A stretch of DNA of 64,000 nucleotides from Entomobacter blattae (GTDB taxonomy: Bacteria; Pseudomonadota; Alphaproteobacteria; Acetobacterales; Acetobacteraceae), in the NCBI RefSeq assembly GCF_014672835.1, contig NZ_CP060244.1, positions 2,411,001 through 2,475,000 on the forward strand, given 5' to 3'. This document shows positions 1-9,384 of this stretch, one piece after another. Numbering within the stretch: position 1 is the stretch's first letter; each line of letters starts with the position of its first letter. The notes under the pieces are model-generated. The model was not told where the DNA came from, made no database searches, and saw only the letters and a program-made list of their open reading frames with translations. A program made the position numbers and the translations under genes.

Positions 1-1
1 G

Positions 2-304
2 GCCAGAAAAGCAACTGGAAGAACCGTTTATATTCTCGACGAACCCACTACAGGCCTCCATAGTGAGGACGTCAAACATCTTCTCGAGGTTCTTCACGCC
101 CTAGTTGACCAGGGAAATACCATTATTGTCATTGAACACAACCTGGATGTGATTAAAACGGCTGATTGGATTTTAGATATTGGCCCCGAAGGAGGAAATG
201 CGGGAGGAGAAATTGTTGCTGAAGGCACTCCTGAAATAATTGCCACCCATAGCCAAAGCTATACGGGCCAGTTCCTTAAACCCATATTGGCAAGAGGGTA
301 TTAG
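2..304 (+). CDS. uvrA: UvrA excinuclease ATPase subunit, C-terminal fragment
   Basis: This is the last 100 residues of the damage-recognition ATPase of nucleotide excision repair; the 5' part lies outside the window. Visible are the Walker B/D-loop region [13 protein letters not shown], the H-loop [15 protein letters not shown], and the conserved tail [19 protein letters not shown], which are diagnostic of UvrA. UvrA works with UvrB and UvrC in the cytoplasm. The frame is open from base 2 to a TAG at 302-304. Nothing in the fragment looks degenerate. Confidence 0.95.
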   Translation, partial: ARKATGRTVYILDEPTTGLHSEDVKHLLEVLHALVDQGNTIIVIEHNLDVIKTADWILDIGPEGGNAGGEIVAEGTPEIIATHSQSYTGQFLKPILARGY

Positions 305-516
305 CAAGTAATCCCTTAAAACCAAAAAGCACACCTTATAAGACGTTTTATTATAAAATGTTTTAATGGTATAGGCCGTTCTTGTTATGTAAAAAGACCT
401 TTTTATGTAAAGCAACCTTTTCTTTCTTCTCCCAGTGCCTTCCCCTGGTTGTGCTCTTGTCCCCTTTTTTATAGACCCCATATGAATGGTTATAACATTT
501 GCTGGAGGGTCACATC

Positions 517-1383
517 ATGGATGCTTTTGAAACAATAGGCTTTATCGGCTACGGTGCCATGGCCTCTCGCATGGGGGCTAACCTTAAAAAAGCGGGGTAT
601 TCCATTGTGGCCTACACACCTTCTGGCAAGGGAGGAACAGATACCACTATTCCATTTTTCTCCAGCCCCAAAGCGGTAGCGGAAAAAACAAACTGTGTTA
701 TTATTTGTGTTCCTAAGGATTGCGATCTGGCAACTTCCACCTATGGACCAGAAGGCGTTTTTGCCGGACTAAAAAAGGGTAGCTTGGTGATTAACACCAG
801 TACCGTTTCCCCAGAAGCATCGGAAACCCTTTACCATTACGGTAAAGACCGTGGGATTGATGTTTTAGATGCTCCTGTTTCAGGCAGTACGCCAGAGGCA
901 GAAGCAGCACAGTTAATTATTCTGGCTGGTGGTGAAAACCAGGCTTTTGAAAAAGCCCAACCTATTTTTAACCACATTGGACGCATTGCTCTTCATGCAG
1001 GCCCTGCCGGACATGGTGCACGGTTGAAACTGGTGGTTAATGGTATAATGGGGGCAACCCTTGCGGTTATCGCAGAGGGCGTAGCCTATGGTGAAGCCTC
1101 CGGTATTGAAAGGGATACGCTCTATCATGCCCTCTCAGAGCTTGCTGTGATTTCCCCCCATCACAAACGTAAACTTGGTCTCGCACAGAAAAAAGACTTT
1201 TCTCCCACATTTCCTGGCTCATTAATGCTTAAAGATATGGGCCTTCTGATGAATGCAGCCCTCGCCGTTAAGGCAGCCCTCCCCACTATGGCAGTAGCAA
1301 CACAACAACTGACCCGTTCAACCAAAGCTTATCCCACACAAGATTATTCTGCCCTTTTAGGGCTTGTGGAAAAAGAAGAATAA
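517..1383 (+). CDS. NAD(P)-dependent 3-hydroxyisobutyrate dehydrogenase-family oxidoreductase
   Basis: A beta-hydroxyacid dehydrogenase that would oxidise a short 3-hydroxy acid or reduce the matching semialdehyde. The N-terminus has a Rossmann motif (GFIGYGAMASRMG), followed by the substrate-binding segment DAPVSGSTPEAE and the catalytic-lysine region GHGARLKLVVNG, giving the usual two-domain layout of about 290 residues. The frame is open from a TTG at 499, but a clear GGAGGG (504-509) lies 7 bases before the ATG at 517, so 517 is the chosen start. It is monocistronic. The exact substrate (3-hydroxyisobutyrate, tartronate semialdehyde, or a succinic-semialdehyde-like compound) cannot be read from sequence. 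Confidence 0.85.
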   Translation: MDAFETIGFIGYGAMASRMGANLKKAGYSIVAYTPSGKGGTDTTIPFFSSPKAVAEKTNCVIICVPKDCDLATSTYGPEGVFAGLKKGSLVINTSTVSPEASETLYHYGKDRGIDVLDAPVSGSTPEAEAAQLIILAGGENQAFEKAQPIFNHIGRIALHAGPAGHGARLKLVVNGIMGATLAVIAEGVAYGEASGIERDTLYHALSELAVISPHHKRKLGLAQKKDFSPTFPGSLMLKDMGLLMNAALAVKAALPTMAVATQQLTRSTKAYPTQDYSALLGLVEKEE

Positions 1384-1673
1384 AAAACAAGCCCTATAAG
1401 ACGGTGCTCTGTGGGTTAAGGGGGCCATTTTCTTTATCTCTCTTACATTCTCTATCCTATTTAATCATTCTCTGTCCTATTTAACCTATTGAATTTTCTA
1501 CCCTCAAAGCCTCTCGCTAATCTTCAGCTCTGCAATAAATAGTCTTTTGAGCCAAAGTTTTAACAGGCTTCTGGCCTGCAATCAGCATTATTTCTTCATA
1601 GGCGGAGTCCAGTTCTTCTAATCCCTACCCGCTTTACCTACACTTCTCGCTTTGCCTACACTTCTAGTAAGAA

Positions 1674-1862
1674 TACTCTTTTTGGAAGCGTCGTAGAATT
1701 AAGGTTTTTTCTCCTCTTCTTCGACGTATTCTGCTTGTTAATATTATCCCTCTTGCTGTTTTAGTTGTTACCCTGCTTTATCTTAACCAATTTCAAAGCA
1801 GCCTGATTACCGCAGAAGTTACAGCTTTAAGGGAGCAGGCCTCAAGAATTCCTCCCTCCACG
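1674..1862 (+). pseudogene. Remnant of a ChvG/ExoS-type sensor histidine kinase N-terminus
   Basis: Bases 1384-1907 carry no intact gene. Within them one frame (from the TAA at 1668) reads SPLLRRILLVNIIPLAVLVV followed by TLLYLNQFQSSLITAEVTAL and REQAS. This closely resembles the first cytoplasmic stretch, membrane segment and start of the periplasmic region of alphaproteobacterial ChvG-type kinases. After that the frame drifts into unrelated sequence that overlaps the 3' end of the next gene, and no kinase domain is present. There is no usable start codon or ribosome binding site. I call it a truncated, dead gene. A short minus-strand frame near 1517-1616 may be another remnant, but I cannot name it. 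The rest of the gap shows nothing I can support. Confidence 0.6.
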
Positions 1863-1907
1863 ATACCCCTTCTCTCGCTGCCCACATGTAGGCAGTCTAT
1901 AAGCAGC

Positions 1908-2801
1908 TTAAGGGTTTTTGCTCACATAGGCTGCAAGAACCGCCAGCCAATCTCCTACATTCCGTCTTTTTTGCCAACCTCCACTTCTCTTCCCCCTCTG
2001 ATGACCAAGAGGATGACCGGGAGGGTTCATTGAGCGGTTTAAATCTCTCCTGGCAAGGGCTAAAGGCAGCCACGGCATTATCTCCTTCCGAGAAAGAGCA
2101 TAGGAAGGTTGCTTCTTCAGCAGGTCCAATGCGCGCTTTTTCACGATCATTTCGTAAGCGGTTGCCATTTCTTCAGGAATTCCTTTTTCTGTGGCCTTCA
2201 CTCGATCAGAATGCCATTCTTGCAAAAAAACCTCTGGCAAAAAAAAACGCCCAGCTTTTAATAACGAAAATAAGAAACGTCTCTGTCGAGCCATTTCAAA
2301 AATTGTTCCAGCATGGCTGGCCTGCTCAAGGGCAGACTTTTCCTTTACCCCTAAAATTTCTGCCAGCAAGGCGTGGAGAAGCCCCGCACTGGCCTGAAGG
2401 GTATTCTGCCAATCGTCCCAGCTATTAACCCCTTGTAACTCTTGCTCCACCGCTTCGATCATGGCCAGAAGAGAAGAACGATGCACTTTTTCCATAGCGA
2501 GCATCTCAAGCAATGGCTTGGCCACTTCATGATATTCGCCCTGCCCCTCAAGAGTTTCATACCACCATTGTAGCCGTATAAAACCCGCCATCGCTCCATT
2601 CCGTTCATAAGAATGGCGGATATAGGTTGCTTTTAACATTTCATGATAAAAAGCAACCAAAACAAAACACTCTTCCCTTTTTTCCTGGGGAGCACACACT
2701 ATACAAAAGAATAGATCTGGGTCTGCGTTGCGAACCAATTGACCACAAGGTGAAAGATTTTGCGAAAAAAATAATTTGTTTTTAGCTGCGTTATCACTCA
2801 T
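1908..2801 (-). CDS. Squalene/phytoene synthase-like protein
   Basis: A trans-isoprenyl-diphosphate-synthase-fold protein of 297 residues. The segment with ADPDLFFCIVCAPQEKREEC, FYHEMLKATYIR and FIRLQWWYETLEG matches the squalene/phytoene synthase superfamily, in particular the short NDUFAF6-like branch found in alphaproteobacteria, which is implicated in respiratory complex I assembly rather than terpenoid synthesis. The canonical DxxxD metal-binding motifs of true synthases are not obvious, which favours the non-enzymatic branch. The gene stands alone and is divergent from sodB. Its start lies in an AT-rich stretch without a strong ribosome binding site. The function is inferred from family only. 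Confidence 0.7.
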   Translation of the reverse strand: MSDNAAKNKLFFSQNLSPCGQLVRNADPDLFFCIVCAPQEKREECFVLVAFYHEMLKATYIRHSYERNGAMAGFIRLQWWYETLEGQGEYHEVAKPLLEMLAMEKVHRSSLLAMIEAVEQELQGVNSWDDWQNTLQASAGLLHALLAEILGVKEKSALEQASHAGTIFEMARQRRFLFSLLKAGRFFLPEVFLQEWHSDRVKATEKGIPEEMATAYEMIVKKRALDLLKKQPSYALSRKEIMPWLPLALARRDLNRSMNPPGHPLGHQRGKRSGGWQKRRNVGDWLAVLAAYVSKNP

Positions 2802-2958
2802 ATCATGTTAGACTTCTGTAAAGGAAAACGATTTATTTCTTTGCTCTATAAAAATTACCTGACATTCTTGCCTCTCATCATGCCTCATCCCACAAAGTTG
2901 GGGCAAAGGGGCTGTACCAGGTTTTCTTGTTTTAAAAGCTTTTAGGAGATTTAATAGT

Positions 2959-3567
2959 ATGACTTTTGAACTTCCAAACCTTCCCTATGCAGCCAACGCC
3001 CTTGCTGCACGCAATATGTGCCAGGAAACTCTAGAGCTCCATCATGATAAGCACCATCAGGCCTATGTTACCGCTCTTAACGGGTTTGTGGAACAAAACG
3101 CCTCCTTGCAGGGTAAAACATTGGAAGATATTGTAAAGCTTTCTTATAACAAGCCAGATATGGCTGGCATTTTTAATAACTCAGGCCAGCATTGGAACCA
3201 TATTATCTTCTGGCAGTCCCTTTCTCCCCAAGGGGGAACCATCCCTAGCAAACTGGCAGAAAAAATCAAGGCTGACTTTGGCTCCGAAGATAGCTTTAAA
3301 GATGCTTTCCGCAATGCTGCAGCCACACAGTTTGGTTCAGGCTGGGCTTGGTTGGTGCTTGATCCCTCTGGGAAGCTGAAGGTTACAAAAACTGCCAATG
3401 GCTCAAATCCCCTTGCTGAAGGCCATGGGAAAGTTCTTCTGGGGCTAGATGTGTGGGAACATTCCTATTATCTGGACTTCCGTAACCGTAGACCTGATTA
3501 TATTCTTAACTTCCTGAATCAGCTGGCTAACTACGAATTTGCTGAAGCCCAGCTCTTGGCAGCCTAA
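2959..3567 (+). CDS. sodB: Superoxide dismutase, iron type
   Basis: Converts superoxide to oxygen and hydrogen peroxide in the cytoplasm. The 202-residue protein has the full Fe/Mn SOD layout. The four metal ligands are visible as His28 (LELHHDKHH), His81 (QHWNH), and Asp164 and His168 (LDVWEHSYY). Gln77 in NNSGQHWNH is the position that carries glutamine in Fe-type enzymes, so iron or cambialistic use is likely. A ribosome binding site AGGAG lies just upstream of the ATG at 2959. The gene is followed by a perfect hairpin at 3579-3606 and appears monocistronic. The family assignment is secure; the metal is inferred. Confidence 0.95.
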   Translation: MTFELPNLPYAANALAARNMCQETLELHHDKHHQAYVTALNGFVEQNASLQGKTLEDIVKLSYNKPDMAGIFNNSGQHWNHIIFWQSLSPQGGTIPSKLAEKIKADFGSEDSFKDAFRNAAATQFGSGWAWLVLDPSGKLKVTKTANGSNPLAEGHGKVLLGLDVWEHSYYLDFRNRRPDYILNFLNQLANYEFAEAQLLAA

Positions 3568-3578
3568 AATTTTTACCA

Positions 3579-3606
3579 AAGCCTGGTTTTTTCAAAAACC
3601 AGGCTT
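3579..3606. terminator. Hairpin terminator downstream of sodB
   Basis: A 13-bp perfect inverted repeat (AAGCCTGGTTTTT at 3579-3591 and its complement at 3594-3606) sits 11 bases after the sodB stop. The T-run forms the top of the stem rather than a tail, so it is a weak-to-moderate intrinsic terminator or an mRNA 3'-end stabiliser. Confidence 0.6.
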
Positions 3607-3648
3607 ACTGATTAACATACCCTTTGCCCCCAAAAACAGGATACGGAT

Positions 3649-4533
3649 ATGGTTACGCATATTTTGGTTATCGGTAGCCTGAATATGGATATGGAAGTAG
3701 ATGTTGAACGTTTCCCACAACCAGGGGAAACCATTATCAGCCGTAATTTTTCTATGTCCTTTGGTGGAAAAGGAGCCAATCAGGCTGTTGCAGCCGCACG
3801 ACTCGGTGGAAAAGTCAGTATGCTTGGTGCCGTGGGCGATGATGAATACGGCACACAGATTCTTACCAACCTTGCCCGTAACAACATTGACCATACCCTT
3901 GTAAAAACACAGAAAGATCATTCTTCTGGAAAAGCGATTATTACCCGTAGCCGCGGACAAAATACGATCATGGTTATCCCTGGAGCAAACCACAGCATAA
4001 CAGAGCATGATCTTGATGCCGCTAGTGTGTTAATTGAGCAGGTCGATGTTTTGTTAATTCAATATGAATTGCCAAAAGAGGTGATCATAAAAGCCATCAA
4101 GCTCGGCCATCATTACAATAAAACTGTCATTGTCAATCCTGCTCCTATGCTCTCCCTCCCCCAAGACATCCGCCAGCAGGTTTCATATTTTATTCCTAAT
4201 GAGCACGAAATTTTCTCCCTGGCCCAATATCATACCCAAACACCAGAAGAGATCATTCTCTCTTGCCCTGCACGTATGATTATGACGTACGGGGAGAAAG
4301 GCGTTCTTTACAGTCTAGACCAAAAACAGGTAGAACAACTACCCGCTCCGAAGGTTAATACTATCGACACTACTGGGGCCGGAGATTGTTTTTGCGGAGC
4401 CTTTAGTGTTTTCCAGAAAACCTATCCCCTAAACCAAGCCATTGAACGAGCGATAAAGGCTTCTGCCCTGGCAGTGACCAAACCTGGTGCGCAATCAGCC
4501 ATGCCGTATCTAGATGAGCTCTCCTTCGATTAA
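3649..4533 (+). CDS. rbsK: Ribokinase (PfkB family)
   Basis: Phosphorylates D-ribose to ribose 5-phosphate with ATP. The 294-residue PfkB-fold protein shows the N-terminal signature VIGSLNMDMEVDVERFPQPG, the sugar-binding GGKGANQAVAAARLG, and the C-terminal catalytic signature DTTGAGDCFCGAF with its base aspartate, all typical of ribokinase. There is no ribose transporter or rbsD next to it, so it may serve nucleoside salvage. The gene is followed after 30 bases by the pab fusion on the same strand and may share a transcript with it. Related sugar kinases such as deoxyribokinase cannot be excluded. Confidence 0.85.
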   Translation: MVTHILVIGSLNMDMEVDVERFPQPGETIISRNFSMSFGGKGANQAVAAARLGGKVSMLGAVGDDEYGTQILTNLARNNIDHTLVKTQKDHSSGKAIITRSRGQNTIMVIPGANHSITEHDLDAASVLIEQVDVLLIQYELPKEVIIKAIKLGHHYNKTVIVNPAPMLSLPQDIRQQVSYFIPNEHEIFSLAQYHTQTPEEIILSCPARMIMTYGEKGVLYSLDQKQVEQLPAPKVNTIDTTGAGDCFCGAFSVFQKTYPLNQAIERAIKASALAVTKPGAQSAMPYLDELSFD

Positions 4534-4563
4534 AAAATCTCCTCCTAAAGCTGTCCTATACCG

Positions 4564-6444
4564 ATGCATCATCCCCACTCTTCTGATGTTTTTCTCCTTT
4601 TTGATGATCAAATAAAGGGAACAAGCCAGCTTTTTTCTAACCCCCTTGTAAAAATCTCCTGCCAGCGTCCGGAAGAGCTTGTTGGCTGTCTACAAAAAAT
4701 GGACTCTCTACGCCAGAAAGGGTGGTTTTTGGCCGGCTATCTCTCTTACGAAGCGGGTTACACCCTTATGGAATTTCCCAAAACGCTTCATCCTACACGA
4801 ACTGCCAGCACACCTATTTTGGAATTTTATGCCTTCAAGGCTCCACAATTTCTTACGTCTTCTGAAGTAGAAACCTTTCTTCTTCAGCAAAGCTCATCAC
4901 ATGCTTCAAAATTAGCCTCTCCTCCTGTTATCACCAATATCCATGCTGGGGTAACGTTTGAAACTTACCAGCAAAATTTTCAAAAAATTACCCAGGCCCT
5001 TCTTAATGGAGAAATTTACCAGATCAATTATACCTTTCCCCTGCATTTTCAATTTCAGGGGGCTTTCTCGACCCTGTATCAAAAATTACGAAAAACCCAA
5101 AAAACAGCTTATAGTGCTTGGCTTTCATTACCTGATTATTCCATTATTTCTCTCTCACCAGAGTTATTTTTTAAAAAACAACACCACCTCATTCAAACAC
5201 GTCCCATGAAAGGAACCATACAAAGGGGCAAAGATCAGGCTGAAGATTTGCATCTTCAACACACCATGCTTGCCGATAGCAAAACCCAGGCTGAAAACCT
5301 GATGATCGTTGACTTATTACGGAATGATCTCTCACGTATCGCTCAAAACCATTCGGTGAAAGTTGAACAGCTTTTTAAAATAGAAACTTACGAAACCCTT
5401 CATCAGCTGGTTTCTTCCATCACAGCACACATCTCCCCTACCCTCTCTTTACAGGAAATATTAAAAGCGCTTTTCCCCTGTGGGTCAGTAACAGGTGCGC
5501 CTAAATACGCCGCCATGAAACTGATCAACCATTTAGAAGCAGCCTCCAGAGAAGTTTATACAGGCGCTATTGGCTATATTACGCCTGATAATGACATGTG
5601 CTTTAACGTTCCCATTCGCACCTTATTTATTAAACAGTCCGGTCATGGCACTATGGGGATAGGAAGCGGCATTGTTATGGATTCTGATGTGCAGAGCGAA
5701 TGGAAAGAATGTTTTCTAAAAGCAGATTTTCTAAAAAAAACCAATAACAGCTTTCAGCTTATCGAAGCTCTCTACTTGCCTTCTTTTACAAAATCCACTT
5801 TTCAAAGAGTGCCAAATCACTTATTGCGGCATTTAGAACGTCTTAAAAATTCGGCCCAGGTTTTTGGCTTTACCATGCCAGAGGAGCCTATAAAAAATGC
5901 CCTTCTGGATTTCTGCCAAACTCTTTCTTCTGCGGCTCAGAAAATTCGGTTAACACTGGATCAAACAGGGCATTTTACCCTCACAGCCTCGGTTGCTGAA
6001 GAGCCCGTAGGTGTTCAACTCATTCGTATAGAGCTGGAGGAAAAGGTTTCATCTACGGATATTTTCCTTTACCATAAAACCACCCACCGCCCACTTTATA
6101 CAAAATATTGGGACCTATGCCAAAAACAAGGCCTTTATGATTGCCTGTTTATAAACCAGCATCATATCATTACGGAATCAACCCGGCACAATTTTTTTAT
6201 AAAACAGGGGGACATCTTTTACACCTCTCCTCTCTCCTCAGGCCTACTGGATGGTATCACCAGAAGGCTTCTCCTCGAGCAGAAGCAAAATATTTACCGG
6301 GAAAAAAACCTTACTTGTCAGGATATCCTCAATGCAGATGAGCTTTATCTGACCAATGCGGTAAGAGGGATGGTTAAGGTAAAACTATGCCCACAAACCC
6401 TTTTTGAGCTCACTCAACTGGGCTATAAAAAAGTAACAGCTTGA
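4564..6444 (+). CDS. pabB: Aminodeoxychorismate synthase component I fused to aminodeoxychorismate lyase
   Basis: Makes p-aminobenzoate for folate. Residues 1 to about 390 are PabB, the chorismate-using part: the conserved RPMKGTIQRG, LMIVDLLRNDLSRI and GSVTGAPKYAAMKLI are visible, and the domain ends near GIGSGIVMDSDVQSEWKEC. Residues from about 395 to 626 are a class IV aminotransferase-like PabC domain containing the PLP-enzyme segments HHIITESTRHNFFI and LSSGLLDGITRRLLLE. Such PabB-PabC fusions are known in bacteria. The amidotransferase PabA is not in this window. The ATG at 4564 is a reasonable start. A large hairpin follows at 6464-6506. Confidence 0.9.
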   Translation: MHHPHSSDVFLLFDDQIKGTSQLFSNPLVKISCQRPEELVGCLQKMDSLRQKGWFLAGYLSYEAGYTLMEFPKTLHPTRTASTPILEFYAFKAPQFLTSSEVETFLLQQSSSHASKLASPPVITNIHAGVTFETYQQNFQKITQALLNGEIYQINYTFPLHFQFQGAFSTLYQKLRKTQKTAYSAWLSLPDYSIISLSPELFFKKQHHLIQTRPMKGTIQRGKDQAEDLHLQHTMLADSKTQAENLMIVDLLRNDLSRIAQNHSVKVEQLFKIETYETLHQLVSSITAHISPTLSLQEILKALFPCGSVTGAPKYAAMKLINHLEAASREVYTGAIGYITPDNDMCFNVPIRTLFIKQSGHGTMGIGSGIVMDSDVQSEWKECFLKADFLKKTNNSFQLIEALYLPSFTKSTFQRVPNHLLRHLERLKNSAQVFGFTMPEEPIKNALLDFCQTLSSAAQKIRLTLDQTGHFTLTASVAEEPVGVQLIRIELEEKVSSTDIFLYHKTTHRPLYTKYWDLCQKQGLYDCLFINQHHIITESTRHNFFIKQGDIFYTSPLSSGLLDGITRRLLLEQKQNIYREKNLTCQDILNADELYLTNAVRGMVKVKLCPQTLFELTQLGYKKVTA

Positions 6445-6463
6445 ATCAAATACCCCAAGTTTT

Positions 6464-6506
6464 AACCCCATAAAGAGGCTTTTTTTCAAAAGACTCCTAT
6501 GGGGTT
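6464..6506. terminator. Hairpin between the pab fusion and the convergent dehydrogenase
   Basis: The arms AACCCCATA (6464-6472) and TATGGGGTT (6498-6506) enclose a 25-base loop containing a run of seven T. It lies between two convergent genes and could terminate transcription from both sides. Confidence 0.5.
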
Positions 6507-6554
6507 TTAACAAGCTTAGGAATAAACCAGCTGACTTAAATAATAGCTGTTCAT

Positions 6555-7481
6555 TTAAACGACAGCTGTTAATAATGGCTTACCTGCAAAATGGTCTTCC
6601 AGATTTCTAAAAACCAAATCACCCATGGCAAGGCGTGTTTCACGGGTTGCGCTAGCCTGATGGGGAGAAATCACCACATTGTCCATAGATTTTAACTCTG
6701 CTGGCACATTGGGTTCATGCTCAAAAACATCAAGTGCAGCACCCGCTATGGTTTTTTCCTGCAAAGCCTTCACAAGGGCTTTTTCATCCACCACACTTCC
6801 ACGGGCTACGTTAATAATCACTCCCTCTGGGCCAAGGGCCTCCAATACTTCCTGGTTAATGGTATGCAGGGATTTTGGGCCACCACTGGCAGCAATAAAT
6901 AAAACCTTAACCTTTTTAGCAAGGTCAACCAGATTGGGAACATAGACATAAGGAACGTCATCATGCGAACGGGGATCAAAATAATAGATACTCCCTTCAA
7001 AAGGCACCAGACGTTTGGCAATATTGCGCCCAATATGGCCTAATCCCATAATACCGAACGGTTTCCCACTGACGGTTCTCCCCAGTGGCATGGTCTCTTT
7101 TCCCCATTTTTCAGCCCGTATAAAACGATCACCAAGTGCAAGGTTTCTTAAGAGCGAAATCATTAAGCCAATGGCCATATCTGCAACATCATTGGTTAAT
7201 ACCCCTGGTGTTGTGGTGACCCGTACCCCCCTGGCCTTTGCTTTCTCTAAATCAACAGCATCTGTTCCCACGCCATTGATAGCAATAATTTCCAGATTGG
7301 GAAGGGCATCAAAAATTTTCGGTGCCAAACCACTCCCACCACCAGTCGCAACGCCCTTTATCCGTTCTGCCAGGGCTGTATCAGGAAGATCACCTGTATA
7401 ATGATGAACCTCAAAAGCCTCATTCAAGCGCTTTTCAATTTCAGGCATCATACGTTCTATCTGAAGAATCACAGGCTTCAT
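6555..7481 (-). CDS. D-isomer-specific 2-hydroxyacid dehydrogenase
   Basis: A 308-residue NAD(P)H-dependent reductase of 2-keto acids such as glyoxylate, hydroxypyruvate or similar. It has the Rossmann motif GIMGLGHIGRNIAKRL in the nucleotide-binding domain. The three catalytic residues are an Arg in NVARGSVVDE, a Glu in FEHEPNVP and a His in SPHQAS. The gene is the last of three on the minus strand, downstream of a LacI regulator and a hydratase-fold enzyme, and is separated from the hydratase by 72 bases. Context suggests a role in using a keto or hydroxy acid that is imported by the divergent symporter. Confidence 0.88.
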   Translation of the reverse strand: MKPVILQIERMMPEIEKRLNEAFEVHHYTGDLPDTALAERIKGVATGGGSGLAPKIFDALPNLEIIAINGVGTDAVDLEKAKARGVRVTTTPGVLTNDVADMAIGLMISLLRNLALGDRFIRAEKWGKETMPLGRTVSGKPFGIMGLGHIGRNIAKRLVPFEGSIYYFDPRSHDDVPYVYVPNLVDLAKKVKVLFIAASGGPKSLHTINQEVLEALGPEGVIINVARGSVVDEKALVKALQEKTIAGAALDVFEHEPNVPAELKSMDNVVISPHQASATRETRLAMGDLVFRNLEDHFAGKPLLTAVV

Positions 7482-7553
7482 TCTAAAAATCCTTTTTTGT
7501 AATACTTAGTTTAAAAGATACCATAACAAAACCAAAAAATTAACCGCTTTCAC

Positions 7554-8327
7554 CTATCCTGGAAGAGAAAGTGACAACGTGCCGACATGCTCAAACTGCG
7601 CTGTAATTTTTGACCCTTTTTCCACAAAAATCGTCCCTGTGGTAGAGCCTGTCGTAACGGCTGTGCCTGCAGGAACACACTCTTCACTTTCCAAGGCATG
7701 ATTAACAATCCAAGTGAGGCCCCTGATTGTATCGCCTGCAGAATTTCCCCCCTTATGCTGGGCTCGAATCTCACCGTTAATAGTCAACGTAATGGGCTCT
7801 TCTACCGGAACCAACGTTTTCCAATTCTCCATGGGCTTTCCAATAATCAAGGCCCCGTGGCTTCCCTGATCGGCCTGGTTTATAAAAAAGGTCTGCTTTC
7901 CCATATCGACAAAACGGGTATCAACCAGCTCAATAGCGGGATGAACAGTGGCTATGGCTGCAAGAATATCTTCAGCAGTGTAAGGATTTTCCCTTCTGAG
8001 AAAGGTTTTTCCAAAACGGTAGACAATCTCGGCCTCAACCCCCACTTTATAATAATCCCGGACATTCACACTTTCTACATTTTCAAAAAAAGTCTGATTC
8101 CATATGGCGGCCCCGAAAGGCTGGCCATCAGGTTTGGGGGCACCCACCTTCCAGGCAACAATCGGACCATACCCACTACCTAGCAACGCATGGGCAACCC
8201 CATTTTGTATGGCAAACATCTCTTCCCAGCTCTCAGGAATTCCCCCCTCAGGAAGAGAAGCCAACTGGGTATGGGTTTTTCTAGCTTGCAATAAGGCTTT
8301 TATAGAAATTTCAGGGTTAAATGACAT
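7554..8327 (-). CDS. 2-keto-4-pentenoate hydratase / fumarylacetoacetate-hydrolase-fold enzyme
   Basis: An MhpD/FAH-fold enzyme that would hydrate a 2-keto-4-enoate or cleave or decarboxylate a related keto acid with a divalent metal. Visible elements are the FAH-type core VGVEAEIVYRFGKTF (metal-binding glutamates), HPAIELVDTRF, and the C-terminal AGTAVTTGSTTG. The frame is open to 8366, overlapping the LacI gene by 14 bases. An AAGG about 8-9 bases before the ATG at 8327 supports the shorter start (MSFNPEIS). It is followed by the hydroxyacid dehydrogenase and is probably co-transcribed with the regulator. Confidence 0.8.
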   Translation of the reverse strand: MSFNPEISIKALLQARKTHTQLASLPEGGIPESWEEMFAIQNGVAHALLGSGYGPIVAWKVGAPKPDGQPFGAAIWNQTFFENVESVNVRDYYKVGVEAEIVYRFGKTFLRRENPYTAEDILAAIATVHPAIELVDTRFVDMGKQTFFINQADQGSHGALIIGKPMENWKTLVPVEEPITLTINGEIRAQHKGGNSAGDTIRGLTWIVNHALESEECVPAGTAVTTGSTTGTIFVEKGSKITAQFEHVGTLSLSLPG

Positions 8328-8352
8328 CGTAAAATGACCTTGTTTAATATAG

Positions 8353-9384
8353 TTATATTGCCCCACAAGATTGCCGAATGACTAACCTGGTAGGAAGTGT
8401 AACACGTTCGAGGGGTAAGGCCCGGTTGGCAATACGGCGCAACAAGAGCCTTCCTGCGACCTCTCCAACCTCTTGGGAACGGGTAGAAACTGTCGTCAAG
8501 GCTGGCCAGATAGAATCCGCAATAGGGAAATCGTCCACTCCGATCACACTAAAATCTTGTCCTGGAATATATCCCTTTGCATGCAGGGCATTCATAACAC
8601 CGAGTGCAATAAGATCGTTAAAGCAGATTGCCGCTGTGACAGAAGGGGCACGTTCTAAAAGCATATCCAGCCCTTTTGCACCTTCATAAACATTCAGAGC
8701 AGTGGGAATAATATAGTCCGTAGAAAGATGTTCTCTTTTCATGATCCGAATAAAACTCTCCAACCTCTCCTGTCCTGCAGATGTTTTCGAGGACCCTCCT
8801 ATAAAAGCGATATGGCGATGATTAAGGCGGATAAGATGCAAAATAGCCAGTTCTATCCCTTGGGCATAATCTGCTCCCACATAATCCCCTTTTTTCTCGT
8901 TTATTCTGCGTAGCACCTGCACATAGGGCATATTCAGCCGTTCTAGCTCATATAAAAGGGTTAAGGGTGTGTTGATCGCGGGGCAAAAAATCAGACCATC
9001 CATATTATGCTCTTTAAATCTCTGCAAAAGGTAACTCTGACGCTCAACAGAGTCTTGGCTATTAGCCAGAAACGAAAAATAATTCTGTTTTTGTAAGAAA
9101 CAATCCAACCCTACCATCACCTCAGAGATGCTTGGATTGGCAATATCACATACCAAAAGACCAATAATCTGGGTTTTACCCTCACGCAATATGGCAGCAC
9201 TGCGGTTATAGACGTACCCTAACTCTTCCATGGCTGCCTCAACTTTTTTACGGGTGTTAAAAGCAACCAATGGGCTTTTACGCAACACCAAAGAAGCTGT
9301 TGACCGCGAAACGCCCGCTTTTTGGGCCACCTGCAAAAGGTTAACTTTGCCTTTACGAGAAGAGTTATTATTGATTATATCCAT
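8353..9384 (-). CDS. LacI-family transcriptional regulator
   Basis: A 343-residue repressor. The N-terminal helix-turn-helix (about residues 14-35) reads LLQVAQKAGVSRSTASLVLR and is followed by a hinge helix and a periplasmic-binding-protein-like effector domain ending in VTLPTRLVIRQSCG. It heads a probable three-gene leftward unit and faces the symporter at 9921, so it most likely controls both. Two palindromes with a central CG (9734-9743 and 9761-9768) in the shared upstream region resemble LacI-family operators. The effector is unknown. Confidence 0.9.
   Translation of the reverse strand: MDIINNNSSRKGKVNLLQVAQKAGVSRSTASLVLRKSPLVAFNTRKKVEAAMEELGYVYNRSAAILREGKTQIIGLLVCDIANPSISEVMVGLDCFLQKQNYFSFLANSQDSVERQSYLLQRFKEHNMDGLIFCPAINTPLTLLYELERLNMPYVQVLRRINEKKGDYVGADYAQGIELAILHLIRLNHRHIAFIGGSSKTSAGQERLESFIRIMKREHLSTDYIIPTALNVYEGAKGLDMLLERAPSVTAAICFNDLIALGVMNALHAKGYIPGQDFSVIGVDDFPIADSIWPALTTVSTRSQEVGEVAGRLLLRRIANRALPLERVTLPTRLVIRQSCGAI

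Noticed and set aside
3592-4008. Minus-strand frame of 138 codons opposite ribokinase
   Set aside because: Antisense shadow of the conserved ribokinase N-terminal region.
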